Of a stretch of 39,653 bases of DNA, positions 17,285 through 27,359 are shown piece after piece. The notes beneath the pieces were generated by a model, which ran no database searches, was not told the DNA's origin, and was given only the letters and a program-made list of their open reading frames with translations. Both the position numbers and the translations under genes were made by a program. Numbering within the stretch: position 1 is the first letter of the stretch; each line of letters begins with the position of its first letter. This DNA comes from Phocaeicola coprophilus (GTDB taxonomy: Bacteria > Bacteroidota > Bacteroidia > Bacteroidales > Bacteroidaceae), in contig JACJJM010000031.1 in the NCBI GenBank assembly GCA_016900015.1, positions 1 through 39,653 on the forward strand, in the 5' to 3' direction.

Positions 17285-18469
17285 TTATATGCCTTGATAC
17301 AGCTTCAGCCCAAACCGCGGCGCCATCGCCAGCAGATGGTCGAAAATATCGGACTGTATACGCTCGTATTCACGCCACGCCTTGATGCGTGAGAAGAAGT
17401 AGACCCGGATGGGCAAGCCGTGTTCTGTCGGTTCTTTCTGCGCGATGATGAGGTCGAGGTCTTGGTTGACCACGGGCAGGCTCATCAGGTAACGCTCGAT
17501 GTAGACGCGGTAGACTTGCGAATTGGTGGGCGTCTGGCCTTCGGCAGGTGCGTAGTCGCCCATCAGCGGGATGTCTTTGCGGAGTCGGTCCAGCTCGTCC
17601 TGCGTACAGAAGCGGATGGTGTCGAGGTCGAGCCAGATGCGTTTGTCGACGCGACGTCCGCCGCTTTCCTGCATGCCCCTCCAGTTTTGAAACGTGCTGT
17701 TCACCATCGTGTATGGAGGAATGGTCGTGATGGTGTTGTCCCAGTTCTGTATCTTCACTGTGTTCAGGGTGATTTCCTGGACGATGCCGTCTGCCGTCCC
17801 GTTTGGCAGAGTCACCCAGTCACCGATGCGCAACATGTCGTTTGCCGAAAGCTGCACGCCCGACACAAATCCCAAAATACTGTCTTTGAACACCAACATA
17901 AGCACGGTGGCGGCTGCGCCCAATCCGGCAAAAAGCGTCACGGGCGACTTGTCAATCAGCGTGGCGACAATCAAGATGCCTCCCAGGAAGAACAGTACGA
18001 CCTGGAGCACCTGCACCAGTCCGCGTATGGGATGGTTCTTCCTGATTTCTTTCGAGTTGTAAATGTCCAGCAACACCAGCAGGATGGCATTCAGTGTGAG
18101 CAGTACGGCCACTATGATATAAACAGCACAGACGCGCTGCGAGAAGTCCAATATCCCTTTCCCTTTGACAAAAGCAAGAGGCAGAAGCAAGTAAATCAGT
18201 ACTCCGGGCACCACGTGCAACAGATGATGGACGACTTTTCGTTTCACCAACAGCGTGTTCCAAAGTCGCGGGAAGCGGCGTGCATGCCGTTTGACACCTC
18301 CCACCACGATGGCCTGGAAGAAATAATTCAGACCGATAGCCAATAAGATAATGAGTGCGGCCACGATTATTTCATCAAACATGTTGGCGTATTTGGGCGA
18401 AAAGCCCCAAGAGACAAGCACTTCATTCATCCACCCGCCCAACGTGCCAATGCTTTGTATTGTTTCCAT
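17285..18469 (-). CDS. MscS-family mechanosensitive ion channel (YbdG-like)
   Basis: A 394-residue inner-membrane channel that releases solutes on osmotic downshock. It has about five hydrophobic helices in the first 200 residues (EIIVAALIILLAIGLNYFF, GVLIYLLLPLAFV, VYIIVAVLLTLNAILLVLL, LQVVLFFLGGILIVATLI). These lead into the pore-lining MscS segment GLGAAATVLMLVFKDSILGF and the beta domain (DMLRIGDWVTLPNG, TVKIQNWDNTITTIPPYTMV). A soluble C-terminal domain follows. Its length and extra helices are closer to YbdG than to short MscS. It is monocistronic, with a strong promoter. Confidence 0.9.
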   Translation of the reverse strand: METIQSIGTLGGWMNEVLVSWGFSPKYANMFDEIIVAALIILLAIGLNYFFQAIVVGGVKRHARRFPRLWNTLLVKRKVVHHLLHVVPGVLIYLLLPLAFVKGKGILDFSQRVCAVYIIVAVLLTLNAILLVLLDIYNSKEIRKNHPIRGLVQVLQVVLFFLGGILIVATLIDKSPVTLFAGLGAAATVLMLVFKDSILGFVSGVQLSANDMLRIGDWVTLPNGTADGIVQEITLNTVKIQNWDNTITTIPPYTMVNSTFQNWRGMQESGGRRVDKRIWLDLDTIRFCTQDELDRLRKDIPLMGDYAPAEGQTPTNSQVYRVYIERYLMSLPVVNQDLDLIIAQKEPTEHGLPIRVYFFSRIKAWREYERIQSDIFDHLLAMAPRFGLKLYQGI

Positions 18470-18502
18470 AGATACTATAAAAATTTAAATGTGATAATAA
18501 GC

Positions 18503-18533
18503 CAAAGATACAGGATGCTCGTCAAAATGGCAA
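18503..18533 (-). promoter_or_regulatory. Promoter of the mscS-like gene
   Basis: The minus strand has TTG (18533-18531), 20 bp, then TATCTTTG (18510-18503), a consensus match 33 bp ahead of the start codon. Confidence 0.7.
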
Positions 18534-18661
18534 GACGTGATGTAGAATTTTCCCCGATAAAGCCAATTAATAACAAGCTATAATGATTGTCACTATATTA
18601 ACTCAAGCATTTAAACTAAAAAAGTTCCTTAAAAACGGATGCCTCTTTCTACCTTTATTAT

Positions 18662-18669
18662 TACCTTTG
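18662..18669 (+). promoter_or_regulatory. Promoter -7 element of the thiamine operon (TACCTTTG)
   Basis: TACCTTTG directly precedes the TPP aptamer, so transcription should begin at about 18676, just ahead of the riboswitch. No clear TTTG was seen at the -33 position. Confidence 0.65.
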
Positions 18670-18679
18670 CCCTCAACGA

Positions 18680-18757
18680 ACAAAGGGGTGCCCTGCGTTG
18701 CGGGCTGAGATCATACCCTACGAACCTGATGCGGTTAGTACCGCCGAAGGGATTGTG
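18680..18757 (+). promoter_or_regulatory. TPP riboswitch (THI element)
   Basis: All conserved blocks of the thiamine pyrophosphate aptamer are present in order: GGGGTGCC (18685-18692), CTGAGA (18705-18710), ACCC (18715-18718), CCTGAT (18725-18730), GGTTAGTACC (18733-18742) and GAAGGGA (18746-18752). P1 is closed by ACAA/TTGT. It lies 90 bp ahead of thiS and should shut the whole operon down when TPP is plentiful. The 18470-18847 gap otherwise holds only the two promoters. Confidence 0.96.
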
Positions 18758-18847
18758 ATGGAATTATTTTTATTCTCCCTTGTAGCCACTCGCATTCGGC
18801 GACTTTCTTTGTTCCCTACTATTTTATATAATATAATTGATTGGTGT

Positions 18848-19048
18848 ATGAAAATCTATGTGAACAACAAAGAACAAGAAGTGACTGAACATATCCGAGT
18901 GTCAGATCTAGCCGCAGTGTTGCAACTTCCGGCTCAAGGCATAGCTCTTGCGGTAAATAATCGAATGATACCCCGCACAGAATGGGAAAACACGGAACTT
19001 CTGCCTGAAGCTAATATTGTGATTATTAAAGCTGCGTGTGGAGGATAA
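18848..19048 (+). CDS. thiS: Sulfur carrier protein ThiS
   Basis: A 66-residue ubiquitin-fold carrier whose C-terminal Gly-Gly (here KAACGG) is adenylated and turned into a thiocarboxylate that donates sulfur to the thiazole ring. The start is the ATG at 18848 (MKIYVNNKEQ). The open frame extends upstream into the riboswitch but that part is not coding. It is the first gene of the thi operon. Confidence 0.95.
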   Translation: MKIYVNNKEQEVTEHIRVSDLAAVLQLPAQGIALAVNNRMIPRTEWENTELLPEANIVIIKAACGG

Positions 19049-19052
19049 ACCT

Positions 19053-19673
19053 ATGTTGCCACTACAATTCATTACTCATTTCACCGAGCAGTATTCTTAT
19101 CTAGACTCTGCCCGTATGGCACTTGAAGGCGGATGCAAATGGATTCAACTACGCATGAAAGATGCGGATGGACAAACGCTTAAAGATACGGCTCTCCAAG
19201 TACAAGAACTTTGCCGACAACATGAAGCAATTTTTATTATAGATGATCATGTGGAACTGGTCAAAGAGATTCATGCTGACGGAGTACATTTAGGTAAAAA
19301 TGATATGCCTATTGCTGACGCACGTCAACTATTGGGAGAAGAATATCTCATCGGTGGCACTGCAAACACATTTGACGACGTGTTACAACATGTGCGTGGA
19401 GGAGCTGACTATATCGGTTGCGGCCCATTTCGCTTCACTACGACAAAGAAAAATTTGAGTCCCGTGCTAGGCTTGGATGGTTATCGAAACATAGTTCGCC
19501 AAATGAATGAAAATGATATTCATCTTCCTGTTGTTGCTATAGGAGGTATCACTTATGACGATATTCCTTCCATCATGGCAACAGGCGTACATGGCATTGC
19601 TCTTTCCGGTACAATCCTTCATGCGGACGATCCAATAGCAGAAACACGACGTATTATTCATATTAACGATTAA
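19053..19673 (+). CDS. thiE: Thiamine-phosphate synthase ThiE
   Basis: Joins hydroxymethylpyrimidine pyrophosphate and thiazole phosphate to thiamine phosphate. The 206-residue barrel has the family's WIQLRMKD (pyrimidine and phosphate binding), FIIDDHVEL with the Mg-binding Asp pair, GVHLGKNDMP, GGTANTFDD and VVAIGGITYDD. The ATG at 19053 is preceded by GGAGG at 19040-19044, a proper Shine-Dalgarno overlapping the end of thiS. That decides the start against the GTG at 19038 that would overlap thiS. Confidence 0.94.
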   Translation: MLPLQFITHFTEQYSYLDSARMALEGGCKWIQLRMKDADGQTLKDTALQVQELCRQHEAIFIIDDHVELVKEIHADGVHLGKNDMPIADARQLLGEEYLIGGTANTFDDVLQHVRGGADYIGCGPFRFTTTKKNLSPVLGLDGYRNIVRQMNENDIHLPVVAIGGITYDDIPSIMATGVHGIALSGTILHADDPIAETRRIIHIND

Positions 19674-19692
19674 CTTCTAAACTTATTAATAT

Positions 19693-22174
<2,482 letters not shown>

Positions 22175-22186
22175 TTTCATACTTAT

Positions 22187-22214
22187 GTAGGGACGGGGTG
22201 ACTCCAGTCCCTAC
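22187..22214. repeat. Intercistronic hairpin thiC-thiH
   Basis: GTAGGGAC and GTCCCTAC form a perfect 8-bp inverted repeat around a 12-nt loop. No T-run follows, so it is not a plain terminator. It could be an RNA-stability element or a REP-like palindrome. Confidence 0.65.
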
Positions 22215-22239
22215 AAACAATGATAAAACTACAAAAAAC

Positions 22240-23370
22240 ATGTTTAGTGACGAATTGGAACACATCTCGTGGGACGAAACCACGAAGAAGATACTCTCAA
22301 AGACCGACGCCGATGTCCGGCGTGCACTTAGCCGCGAACACTGCGACGTCGAAGACTTTATGGCTCTCATCTCTCCGGCTGCCGAACCTTATCTGGAGAC
22401 GATGGCCCGCCTTAGCCAACGATACACGCTCGAACGCTTCGGCAAGACTATTTCCATGTTTGTCCCCCTCTATTTGACAAACTCGTGCACGAATGGTTGC
22501 ATCTACTGCGGTTTCCATGCCAACAACCCTATGAAACGTACCATCCTTACCGAGGAAGAAATGATCAATGAATACAAAGCCATCAAACGGCTTGCCCCGT
22601 TTGAGAACCTCCTCCTCGTGACGGGCGAGAACCCTGCGAAGGCAGGTGTACCTTACATAGCACGGGCGCTCGACTTGGCCAAGCCCTATTTCAGCAACTT
22701 GAAAATCGAAGTCATGCCCCTCAGCGCGGAGGAGTACCGCGAACTGACGTGCCACGGCATGAATGGTGTCATCTGCTTTCAGGAGACGTATCACCGCGAA
22801 AATTACAAAATCTACCACCCGCGCGGCATGAAGTCGAATTTCGAATGGCGCGTGAACGGCTTCGACCGCATGGGACAGGCCGGTGTCCACTCTATTGGCA
22901 TGGGCGTCCTCATAGGCCTCGAAGACTGGCGGACGGACGTGACGATGATGGCCTATCATCTGCGCTACTTGCAACGCCACTATTGGAAGACTCGTTACAG
23001 CGTGAATTTCCCCCGTATGCGTCCCTCAGAAAACGGCGGCTTCCAACCTAATGTCGTCATGAGTGATCGCGAGTTGGCACAGTTGACTTTTGCTATGCGC
23101 ATTTTCGATCACGACGTCGACATCTCCTACTCCACGCGCGAAAGCGCCGCATTCCGCGATCACATGGCCACGCTCGGCGTCACCACGATGTCGGCCGAAA
23201 GTAAGACCGAACCGGGCGGCTACTTCAGCTATCCGCAGACGCTTGAACAATTCCACGTTAGCGACGAACGCACGGCTGTCGAAGTCTGCCGCGCCCTTCG
23301 AGGCGTAGGGCGTGAACCTGTGTGGAAAGACTGGGACGCCAGCTTCGACCATACCCGGATGCAGGCATGA
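22240..23370 (+). CDS. thiH: 2-iminoacetate synthase ThiH
   Basis: Radical-SAM tyrosine lyase that yields dehydroglycine for ThiG and releases p-cresol. It is 376 residues from the ATG at 22240 (MFSDELEHISWDE). A GTG at 22198 lies in the hairpin and is unlikely. The cluster cysteines are Cys83, Cys87 and Cys90 in CTNGCIYCGF. VTGENPAK, FQETYH and SVNFPRMRPSENG are family motifs. The coding sequence is more GC-rich than thiS-thiG. The presence of thiH rather than thiO fits an anaerobe. Confidence 0.95.
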   Translation: MFSDELEHISWDETTKKILSKTDADVRRALSREHCDVEDFMALISPAAEPYLETMARLSQRYTLERFGKTISMFVPLYLTNSCTNGCIYCGFHANNPMKRTILTEEEMINEYKAIKRLAPFENLLLVTGENPAKAGVPYIARALDLAKPYFSNLKIEVMPLSAEEYRELTCHGMNGVICFQETYHRENYKIYHPRGMKSNFEWRVNGFDRMGQAGVHSIGMGVLIGLEDWRTDVTMMAYHLRYLQRHYWKTRYSVNFPRMRPSENGGFQPNVVMSDRELAQLTFAMRIFDHDVDISYSTRESAAFRDHMATLGVTTMSAESKTEPGGYFSYPQTLEQFHVSDERTAVEVCRALRGVGREPVWKDWDASFDHTRMQA

Positions 23371-23406
23371 CGAACGTTGAAATTTGCGTACTATTTGCCT
23401 TTTATT

Positions 23407-23451
23407 CCCCGTGGTGGCCACCTCGGAAGCCTCTTGGTGGCTACTTCGGGG
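23407..23451. repeat. Large hairpin between thiH and thiF
   Basis: Two 16-nt arms, CCCCGTGGTGGCCACC and GGTGGCTACTTCGGGG, pair with one mismatch and two G-T pairs around a 13-nt loop. No T-tract follows on the plus strand. It lies in the 177-bp gap ahead of the thiF-like gene and might be a processing or partial-termination site. The rest of the gap shows no gene. Confidence 0.65.
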
Positions 23452-23547
23452 TGTCAAAGTAGTTACTAAGGTATCACCAAAGCAGTCACCTTGACAGAAG
23501 GTTGGTAAACAACAAGTGTAAAATATACATAAATCAATCTTTCAAAC

Positions 23548-24261
23548 ATGTTGGAACAACTTCCTACAGAACGTTATGACCGGCAAATCATGCTGCCGGA
23601 GATAGGGCCTGAAGGACAAGCGAAACTGGCTCGGGCGCGCGTCCTCGTCGTCGGTGTGGGAGGGCTGGGCTCCCCCATTGCCCTCTATCTCGCAGGCGCA
23701 GGTGTCGGCACGCTTGGCCTTGTTGATAACGACACAGTCAGCCGCAGCAACCTCCAGCGGCAGGTGCTTTACGGCGAAGAAGAGGTCGGACGTGCAAAAG
23801 CGCTCTGTGCCCGACAACGGCTTGAAGCGCTCAATCACGACATCCTCGTGCGTGACCATGTCTGCCGCCTGACGCCCGAGAATGCTGCAGAACTAATCGG
23901 ACAGTATGACCTAGTGGTCGACGGCTGTGACAATTTTGCCACCCGTTATCTCATCGACGATACATGCGCAGCGCAAGACAAGCCTTATATCTATGGTGCA
24001 ATCCGCGCTTTTGACGGACAGGTATCTGTCTTCAATCATCCCCAGCGGCGTGTCCGCTACCGCCATCTCTTCCCTGACGAGGCTACCATGCTTCGGATGC
24101 CAGTTCCTCCTCGAGGCGTGTTGGGCGTCACGCCTGGCATAGTCGGTAGTGTGGAGGCCTCTGAAGCGTTGAAGCTTATAGCCGGTTTCGGGGAACCGTT
24201 GGTCGGCAAGCTATGGACAATTGACCTATTGACGATGCAGGCTCACGTAATTACTCTCTGA
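23548..24261 (+). CDS. thiF: ThiF-like adenylyltransferase (HesA/MoeB/ThiF family)
   Basis: Predicted to adenylate the ThiS C-terminus. It is a 237-residue E1-like fold with VVGVGGLGSPIALYLAGAGVG (Rossmann/ATP site), LVDNDTVSRSNLQRQVLY (the conserved Asp, Asn and Arg) and VVDGCDNFATRYLID. The CxxC pairs that bind zinc in E. coli ThiF and MoeB are missing; where they are expected the protein reads LFPDEATMLRMPVPPRG. No cysteine is at the position used for the ThiF-ThiS acyl disulfide. Its place in the thi operon argues for ThiF over MoeB. Confidence 0.85.
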   Translation: MLEQLPTERYDRQIMLPEIGPEGQAKLARARVLVVGVGGLGSPIALYLAGAGVGTLGLVDNDTVSRSNLQRQVLYGEEEVGRAKALCARQRLEALNHDILVRDHVCRLTPENAAELIGQYDLVVDGCDNFATRYLIDDTCAAQDKPYIYGAIRAFDGQVSVFNHPQRRVRYRHLFPDEATMLRMPVPPRGVLGVTPGIVGSVEASEALKLIAGFGEPLVGKLWTIDLLTMQAHVITL

Positions 24262-24315
24262 AAGCTTTGCCGTCAGAAACCAACAGCTTATTTTTGTGGA
24301 AAATTCAGACCGCAC

Positions 24316-24924
24316 ATGAAACTTATACTCATCACGACACCGACCTTCTTCACGGAAGAAGACCAGATTCTCACAGCATTGTTCGAGGAAGGGCTCGAAG
24401 TGCTTCACTTGCGCAAACCGGGGGCAGACCCTCTCTATGCAGAACGTTTGCTTTCACTCATCCCTTCACTATATCACAAACGCATCGTCATTCACGACCA
24501 TTTTTACCTTGCAAAAGAATTCGGCCTTATGGGTATCCATCTGAACCATCGCAGTCCCGAAATTCCCGAAGGGTATCAAGGGCACATTAGTTGTTCGTGT
24601 CATTCGATCGACGACGTTCGTCGTCGCAAAGGCCCATGCGATTATGTATTCCTCAGTCCGATATTCGACAGCATTTCGAAGAACAATTATAGTTCGGCTT
24701 ATTCGCGCACCCAACTACTCCAAGCAGCGAAGGCTGGGATTATCGACCGCAAGGTGATTGCCCTTGGCGGCATCAATGCTTCCAATCTATTACATGTTAA
24801 GGAGTTGGGATTTGGTGGGGCTGCTGTGCTTGGCGATGTCTGGAGTCGGTTTGAGCCCTTCCGTACCATCTGTTATAAAGATGTCATCGAACACTTCAAG
24901 AAATTAAAAAACTTGGCCGAATAA
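24316..24924 (+). CDS. ThiE/TenI-like protein, probable thiazole tautomerase
   Basis: A 202-residue second member of the thiamine-phosphate synthase fold in the operon. It keeps the barrel and phosphate-site motifs (EVLHLRKP, VIALGGINASNL, FGGAAVLGDVW) but lacks the paired aspartates for Mg-pyrophosphate (HDHFYLAKE in place of the DD pattern) and has CSCHSIDDV, with the His of TenI-type proteins. I therefore read it as a TenI-like thiazole tautomerase rather than a second synthase. A divergent ThiE is the alternative. It is the last gene of the thi cluster. Confidence 0.7.
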   Translation: MKLILITTPTFFTEEDQILTALFEEGLEVLHLRKPGADPLYAERLLSLIPSLYHKRIVIHDHFYLAKEFGLMGIHLNHRSPEIPEGYQGHISCSCHSIDDVRRRKGPCDYVFLSPIFDSISKNNYSSAYSRTQLLQAAKAGIIDRKVIALGGINASNLLHVKELGFGGAAVLGDVWSRFEPFRTICYKDVIEHFKKLKNLAE

Positions 24925-24963
24925 AAAAATACGAGGGAAACAAGCAAGTTATGAAGATTTTTC

Positions 24964-24971
24964 TACCTTTG
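24964..24971 (+). promoter_or_regulatory. Promoter -7 element of prs (TACCTTTG)
   Basis: TACCTTTG lies 45 bp ahead of the prs start codon, just after the thi operon's last stop codon. Confidence 0.6.
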
Positions 24972-25016
24972 CAGGAAATTAACTACAAACCATAAAGATA
25001 AGCCATACAAAAGATC

Positions 25017-25958
25017 ATGAGCGAAATAGCACCATTTATGGTATTCTCAGGCACGAATTCGAGATACCTTGCAGAAAAGATTTGTACCAGTTTAGGTTGT
25101 GAGTTAGGCAATATGAACATTACACATTTTGCCGACGGAGAGTTTTCCGTTTCCTATGAAGAGTCTATTCGTGGACGCCATGTATTTTTGGTGCAATCCA
25201 CTTTCCCCAATTCAGATAACTTGATGGAGCTTCTGCTGATGATTGACGCGGCCAAACGCGCGTCTGCCAAAAGTATCATCGCAGTTATTCCCTATTTCGG
25301 TTGGGCTCGTCAGGACCGGAAAGATAAACCTCGTGTTTCCATCGGAGCCAAATTGGTGGCTGATCTGCTAAGTGTGGCAGGTATAGACCGCTTGATTACA
25401 ATGGATTTGCACGCTGATCAGATACAAGGCTTCTTTGATGTACCTGTAGACCACTTATATGCTTCCACAGTTTTTGTGCCTTATATCCAATCACTTCATC
25501 TTGAAAATCTTGTTATTGCCACTCCGGATGTAGGAGGCTCGAAACGCGCCAGCACTTACTCTAAATATCTGGATGTACCTTTAGTCTTGTGTCACAAAAC
25601 ACGTGAGAAAGCCAACGTTGTGGCATCAATGCAAATCATTGGCGACGTGAAGGACAAAAACGTCATCCTCATTGATGACATGGTAGACACTGCAGGTACG
25701 ATTACCAAAGCGGCAGACATTATGAAAGAAGCGGGTGCACGTTCTGTCCGTGCGATTGCCACTCATTGCGTGATGTCTGGTCCGGCCTCTGAGCGTGTTC
25801 AGAACTCAATGTTAGAAGAACTGGTTTTCACAGATAGCATCCCTTACTCTAACCGTTGTGCGAAAGTTCGTCAACTGTCCATTGCGGATATGTTTGCAGA
25901 GACAATCCATCGTGTTATGACAAATGAATCCATTAGTTCGCAATATATCATTCAATAA
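25017..25958 (+). CDS. prs: Ribose-phosphate pyrophosphokinase Prs
   Basis: Makes phosphoribosyl pyrophosphate from ribose 5-phosphate and ATP for nucleotide, histidine and tryptophan synthesis. It is 313 residues with FADGEFSV, the flexible loop PYFGWARQDRKDKPR (ATP site), DLHADQIQGFFDVPVDHL, VIATPDVGGSKRA and the PRPP-binding VILIDDMVDTAGT. It has its own promoter and stands alone. Confidence 0.97.
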   Translation: MSEIAPFMVFSGTNSRYLAEKICTSLGCELGNMNITHFADGEFSVSYEESIRGRHVFLVQSTFPNSDNLMELLLMIDAAKRASAKSIIAVIPYFGWARQDRKDKPRVSIGAKLVADLLSVAGIDRLITMDLHADQIQGFFDVPVDHLYASTVFVPYIQSLHLENLVIATPDVGGSKRASTYSKYLDVPLVLCHKTREKANVVASMQIIGDVKDKNVILIDDMVDTAGTITKAADIMKEAGARSVRAIATHCVMSGPASERVQNSMLEELVFTDSIPYSNRCAKVRQLSIADMFAETIHRVMTNESISSQYIIQ

Positions 25959-26094
25959 ATGTAAAATCATGTTGCAGGCTTCTTCTCGAAGATGCATCGT
26001 ACTCTTAATAGAAGCTAAATATTGCATTGATTTGTATTTGTGAAAGAAAAGAATGCTTACCTTTATCGTTATCTCATAAAAACATAAATTTTAT

Positions 26095-27207
26095 ATGAAA
26101 AAGCTTACTTATTTATTAGCAAGTGCAGCTGTTCTCGCAGCATGCCAATCACAACCGACTTCCTATAAAATCACTGGAATCGTGGAAGAAGGTGCATCAA
26201 TCAAAGACAGCACATTGGCTGTGCTTTCTACACCGTCAGGCAACGACACTGTCGAAGTCATGAACAAACAATTCACTTTTGAGGGAAAGGCTGATACAGC
26301 AAACCTTGTTTCTATTCGTTTCTTTAATAAAGACAGCAAGAGACCTTACAATGGTGTAAATTTTGTGCTTGAAAATGGCAATATCAACATGACCTTCAAG
26401 GAAGGTGCCAACATTATCGGAGGTACTGCCAACAATGATAAGCTCAACAGCTTTATGCAAAAGAATGACAGCATTAGTCGTCCCGTACAAGACGCCTATA
26501 TGGCTGCAATGGATACGACTCTAAGCGAAGACGAACGTAACTCTAAGATGATGGCTGTTCGTGAAATGAGTAGAAAAGCCAATGAGGAAACCGAAGCTCT
26601 CTACAAAGCTTTCATCCAAGAAAATATTGGAAACGTATTAGGTTACTCCTTCTTCACAAGATATGGTTCTTCTATTTTCTCTTTGGAAGAGCGTGAAGCC
26701 TTGATATCTCAAGTAGCTCCTAGTTATGCTAACAGTGAGGCCATTCAAGAAATGAAAGCCAGCATTGAAATCGAGAAAAAGACAGCTGTTGGACAAAAAT
26801 TCACAGACTTCGCAATGAAGACTCCTGAAGGAAAAGATCTTAAACTATCTGATGTCGTTGCTAAAAACAAAGTGACATTGGTTGATTTCTGGGCTAGCTG
26901 GTGTGGACCTTGCCGCGCAGAAATGCCGAACGTTGTAAAAGATTATAAGACATTCAAAAGCAAAGGATTAGGCATCGTTGGTGTTTCTTTGGATAATGAT
27001 GCTGAAGCATGGAAAAAAGCAATCAAGGATTTAGGTATCACATGGGAACAAATGTCAGACTTGAAAGGATGGCAATGCGAAGGTGCCAAACTGTATAATG
27101 TACGTGGTATTCCTGCTACAGTACTCATTTCTCAAGATGGCACAATCATTGCAAAAGATTTGCGTGGTGAGGACTTGACAAACAAGTTGAGCGAACTCTT
27201 GAAATAA
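26095..27207 (+). CDS. Thioredoxin-fold lipoprotein (DUF4369-like/AhpC-TSA)
   Basis: A 370-residue secreted disulfide oxidoreductase of the TlpA/ResA type. A lipoprotein signal ends with the lipobox LAAC (Cys17). Residues about 20-120 form a beta-rich DUF4369-like domain, then comes a helical linker, then the thioredoxin domain from about 235 (GQKFTDFAMKTPEGKDLKLS) with the active site WCGPC (269-273) in FWASWCGPCRAEMP and the cis-proline RGIPATVLI. Such proteins are common in Bacteroidota and may handle disulfide reduction in the periplasm. The exact partner is unknown. Confidence 0.92.
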   Translation: MKKLTYLLASAAVLAACQSQPTSYKITGIVEEGASIKDSTLAVLSTPSGNDTVEVMNKQFTFEGKADTANLVSIRFFNKDSKRPYNGVNFVLENGNINMTFKEGANIIGGTANNDKLNSFMQKNDSISRPVQDAYMAAMDTTLSEDERNSKMMAVREMSRKANEETEALYKAFIQENIGNVLGYSFFTRYGSSIFSLEEREALISQVAPSYANSEAIQEMKASIEIEKKTAVGQKFTDFAMKTPEGKDLKLSDVVAKNKVTLVDFWASWCGPCRAEMPNVVKDYKTFKSKGLGIVGVSLDNDAEAWKKAIKDLGITWEQMSDLKGWQCEGAKLYNVRGIPATVLISQDGTIIAKDLRGEDLTNKLSELLK

Positions 27208-27225
27208 TCATTAACGATTTATTAT

Positions 27226-27272
27226 AAAATCGTCCAGTGCTTGCATTCGCATTCATTGGACGATTTTTTTTT
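27226..27272 (+). terminator. Terminator of the thioredoxin lipoprotein gene
   Basis: AAAATCGTCCA pairs with TGGACGATTTT (11 bp) around a 20-nt loop and runs into nine T. Confidence 0.85.
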
Positions 27273-27314
27273 GAAATCTTAATCTTCATCACTTTATTTA
27301 TATACTGAAGTTTG

Positions 27315-27322
27315 TACCTTTG
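27315..27322 (+). promoter_or_regulatory. Promoter -7 element of ugd-mnmE (TACCTTTG)
   Basis: TACCTTTG lies 37 bp ahead of the ugd start codon. The -33 region (CTTTATT) is a weak match. Confidence 0.6.
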
Positions 27323-27359
27323 CCTATTAATTAGAAATGGATAACAATAATAGAACTCT

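Noticed and set aside
18698-18847. N-terminal extension of thiS
   Set aside because: It would translate the TPP aptamer; the true start is the ATG at 18848, which gives the normal 66-residue ThiS.
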